A stretch of DNA of 7,931 bases from Sulfuritalea sp. (GTDB lineage: Bacteria > Pseudomonadota > Gammaproteobacteria > Burkholderiales > Rhodocyclaceae): assembly GCA_026399445.1 (NCBI GenBank), contig JAPLRA010000084.1, positions 1 through 7,931 on the forward strand, given 5' to 3'. The notes below the pieces were generated by a model. That model was given only the letters and a program-made list of their open reading frames with translations, was not told the origin of the DNA and did no database searches. How positions within the stretch are numbered: position 1 is the stretch's first letter; each line of letters opens with the position of its first letter. Shown piece by piece: positions 5,970-7,931 of this stretch. A program made the position numbers and the translations under genes.

Positions 5970-6007
5970 GGTGTCGGGTGTGTAGAAAACCGGCGCCAAT
6001 GATATAC

Positions 6008-6054
6008 GCCGCCCGGATGGAAAGTGGTGCGTGGCGGTATCCACCCGGACGGCT
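6008..6054. repeat. imperfect inverted repeat upstream of the hydrolase gene
   Basis: Arms 6008-6021 and 6040-6053 pair at 12 of 14 positions (GCCGCCCGGATGGA against TCCACCCGGACGGC), separated by 18 bases. It sits 39-84 bases upstream of the hydrolase ATG, a plausible position for a regulator site or a leader hairpin. The rest of the 198-base gap between hydrolase and WYL gene (5970-6167) shows no gene and no convincing terminator. Confidence 0.35.
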
Positions 6055-6167
6055 GGTCAATGTGATCGAGGTGCAGGCGCATGCAAGCGAATCGTCCTGA
6101 TCCACGAAGTCGGATAGCACTCGCGACGACAGCGTGATGACGAGTTGGCCCTCGAGGCTGGCGAGCG

Positions 6168-7178
6168 TCAGGCTTTCGCTTTCCTCGCGAATTTCGGCGC
6201 GGCGGCATACATCTGCGTCATGCGTGCGGCCTCGTCGGCGACGCGCTGGCGCAGGTCGGGCGGGGCCAGCACTTCGACGTCGGCGCCGAACTTGAGGATG
6301 TCCATGATCAACTCGCGGTGGTCGGCATAGGGGAATTCGAGCAGCCATGAACCGTCGGCGCTGTAGGCGCCTTTCTGTTTCGGATGCCAGGTTTCCTGCG
6401 CGACCCAGCGCGCGCGCTTGGGGGTGAAGCGCAGCCTGGCGTGCTGCAGCTTGCGCCCGGAAAAAATGCCGTAGCCGGGGCCGAGGACTTCGTCCAGGCT
6501 GCGATGCGAGACCTCGCGCGCCTTCGTCTCGATGACCGTGGCGTCGCGGATGGAATCGAGGGAGAAGTTGCGGATGTCGCTGCGCAGGTGGCACCAGGCG
6601 TCGAGATACCAGTTTTCGCGGTAATACACGAGGCGCTGCGGCGAGACTTCGCGCTCGGTCATTTCGCCGCTGCCGCGCGCGAAATAGGTGATGGCGAGCC
6701 GTTTGCGGCGCAAGAGCGCGGCGCCGACCTTCTCGAAATGCGCGAGCTTGAGGTCGCGCTTGCCGAGGCCGACGATCAGCACGCGGCGGCGGATTTCCTC
6801 GGCGGTGTTTTCGGCGCTGCCGAGCAGGCTGTTGAGCCGCGCGATCAGCGGCTGGATATGCGGCGTGAGGATGCCGCCGGGATCGAGGTCGGTCAGCAGG
6901 TGCTGCATGGTCAGCAGCGCATGGACTTCGCCCGAGTTGAACCAGAGGCCGGGCAGCTCGTACTGGGCGCCGGCCTCGGCATGCGGCGTGTCGAAGCGGT
7001 AGCCGCCTGCATCGCGATCCCAAACTATGGGCGCGTTGAGGCGGTTGCGCATGTATTCGAGGTCGCGCTTGAGCGTGGCGCGCGAGACTTCCAGCGCCTC
7101 CATCAGGTCGACAAACGACACCAGGCGCCGGTCGTGAATCATCTGGTCGATCTTGTAGAAGCGCTCAGTGCGATCCAT
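6168..7178 (-). CDS. WYL-domain transcriptional regulator
   Basis: DNA-binding regulator of 336 residues with the usual YafY-like architecture. Residues 1-60 form a DeoR-type winged helix-turn-helix, with a recognition helix around VSRATLKRDLEYMR (31-44) and a wing ending in GGYRFD. A helical linker follows (about 75-130). The WYL domain (about 145-215) has YFARGSGEMTEREVSPQRLV (165-184) and the name-giving Trp190-Tyr191-Leu192 in ENWYLDAWCHLR. A C-terminal WCX-type region (about 245-325) ends in a basic tail (KFARKAKA). WYL domains are thought to sense ligands, sometimes nucleic-acid or nucleotide related; the ligand here is unknown. Start ATG 7178 has GCGAGAA ahead of it. It overlaps the 3' end of rsgA by 14 bases, indicating translational coupling. 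No defence or DNA-repair gene is adjacent that would name a target. Confidence 0.92.
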   Translation of the reverse strand: MDRTERFYKIDQMIHDRRLVSFVDLMEALEVSRATLKRDLEYMRNRLNAPIVWDRDAGGYRFDTPHAEAGAQYELPGLWFNSGEVHALLTMQHLLTDLDPGGILTPHIQPLIARLNSLLGSAENTAEEIRRRVLIVGLGKRDLKLAHFEKVGAALLRRKRLAITYFARGSGEMTEREVSPQRLVYYRENWYLDAWCHLRSDIRNFSLDSIRDATVIETKAREVSHRSLDEVLGPGYGIFSGRKLQHARLRFTPKRARWVAQETWHPKQKGAYSADGSWLLEFPYADHRELIMDILKFGADVEVLAPPDLRQRVADEAARMTQMYAAAPKFARKAKA

Positions 7179-7931
7179 GGCGGTTCTCGCTGATGAATTG
7201 GCGGAAGTGGTCGAGGCGGCGCGGGTGGATCACGCCGCTCGCGACGGCAGCCTTGATCGCGCAGTCCGGTTCGGCCTGGTGCTGGCAGTCGCGGAAGCGG
7301 CACTGGCCGAGGAAGGGGCGGAACTCGGTAAAGCCGAATTCGATTTCCTGCGGCGTGAGGTGCTTGAGGCCGAACTCCTGCAGGCCGGGGCTGTCGATCA
7401 GCGTCCCTCCGTTCGGAAGTTTGTAGAGGCGGGCGTAGGTAGTGGTGTGCTTACCGCTGTCGAGCGCGGTCGAGAGCTCGCGGGTGGGCGCAGCCGCACC
7501 GGGTACCAAGGCGTTGGTCAGGGTGGATTTGCCCATACCGGATTGGCCGACCAGCACCGAACATTCGCCCGCCAGCAGCTGCAGCAGCGGCGATGCGTCA
7601 AGCTTGGCCGAGAGCTCGACGACGCGGCAGCCGAGCGCGATAAAGGGTGCCAGCAGCTTGCGCGCAGCGGGCAGTGCGGCGGTGAGATCGCTCTTGTTGA
7701 GGACGATGGTGGTGTGCAGGCCCTGATGCTCGGCGGCGACCAGCGCGCGGCTGAGCAGCATGTCGGAAGACGAGGGGTCGGTGGCGACCACCAGCAGCAA
7801 TTGCGTGGCGTTGGCCGCAATCAGCTTTTCCCGGTAGGCGTCGCTGCGATAGAGCAGGGTGCGGCGCGGGCCATGGCCGGTGATCTGCCCGTCCGGCGTG
7901 AGTTCAACTTCGTCACCGACGGCGAATGGAC
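7165..7931 (-). CDS. rsgA: ribosome small subunit-dependent GTPase A (RsgA/YjeQ), 5' end outside window
   Basis: Circularly permuted GTPase that helps mature the 30S ribosomal subunit. About 254 C-terminal residues are visible; the frame runs open through the right edge. The end of the N-terminal OB fold is present (VGDEVELTPDGQI, then RRTLLYRSDAYREKLIAANA). The G motifs then come in the permuted order expected of RsgA: G4 NKSD, G5 SAK, G1 GQSGMGKST, G2 around GKHTTT, and G3 DSPG. The C-terminal zinc motif is intact as C-x4-C-x-H-x5-C (CRFRDCQHQAEPDC), followed by the HPRRLDHFRQF helix. The true start must lie beyond 7931: the TTG near 7800 is internal, because OB-fold sequence continues upstream in frame. 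It overlaps the WYL regulator start by 14 bases. Confidence 0.95.
   Translation of the reverse strand, partial: PFAVGDEVELTPDGQITGHGPRRTLLYRSDAYREKLIAANATQLLLVVATDPSSSDMLLSRALVAAEHQGLHTTIVLNKSDLTAALPAARKLLAPFIALGCRVVELSAKLDASPLLQLLAGECSVLVGQSGMGKSTLTNALVPGAAAPTRELSTALDSGKHTTTYARLYKLPNGGTLIDSPGLQEFGLKHLTPQEIEFGFTEFRPFLGQCRFRDCQHQAEPDCAIKAAVASGVIHPRRLDHFRQFISENRHGSH

Noticed and set aside
5728..7023. 431-codon minus-strand open frame bridging the hydrolase and WYL genes
   Set aside because: It is a frame-shifted shadow of both genes, dominated by Arg/Ala/Pro, and has no RBS or family similarity. The short part in the gap between the genes (about 6045-6167) gives nothing recognisable either.
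7165..7800. RsgA as a complete 211-residue protein starting at the TTG near 7800
   Set aside because: The same frame continues upstream to the window edge with genuine RsgA OB-fold sequence, so the gene is simply cut by the window.

Overview
The window is GC-rich and tightly packed. Its genes resemble those of Gram-negative proteobacteria, most plausibly a betaproteobacterium of the Rhodocyclales/Burkholderiales type. That placement rests on gene content and protein style (UgpB, RsgA, a crotonase tail ending in KRKPVFTGR) and is an inference, not a phylogenetic result. I found no rRNA, tRNA, CRISPR array, IS element or phage gene.

Layout. (1) 5-1315, minus: ugpB, the periplasmic sn-glycerol-3-phosphate binding protein; any permease and ATPase partners would lie beyond the left edge. 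(2) 1316-1724: a 409-base divergent intergenic region holding the ugpB RBS and a candidate promoter, a cluster of short palindromes (two copies of GTCCG-N5-CGGAC), and the decayed C-terminal end of an enoyl-CoA hydratase gene. (3) 1725-3365, plus: a malic enzyme whose cofactor-pocket residues look NADP-type. (4) 3481-5069, plus: a probable two-gene membrane-protein operon with its own candidate sigma70-like promoter, encoding a DUF4126 protein and a COX15/CtaA-family protein. The latter lacks two catalytic-half residues but keeps the C-terminal haem-binding histidines. (5) 5142-5969, minus: an alpha/beta hydrolase, convergent with the membrane operon across a likely T-tract terminator. (6) 6168-7931, minus: rsgA (5' end outside the window) overlapping a WYL-domain transcriptional regulator by 14 bases, so probably one operon.

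How the genes relate. The window is several ordinary housekeeping or accessory units rather than one obvious system. UgpB and malic enzyme both belong to central carbon metabolism (glycerol-phosphate uptake; malate to pyruvate plus reducing power), but they diverge and need not be co-regulated. The parts that look least described are the DUF4126/COX15-like pair and the palindrome-rich ugpB upstream region with its gene relic. I see no convincing new defence or mobile system.
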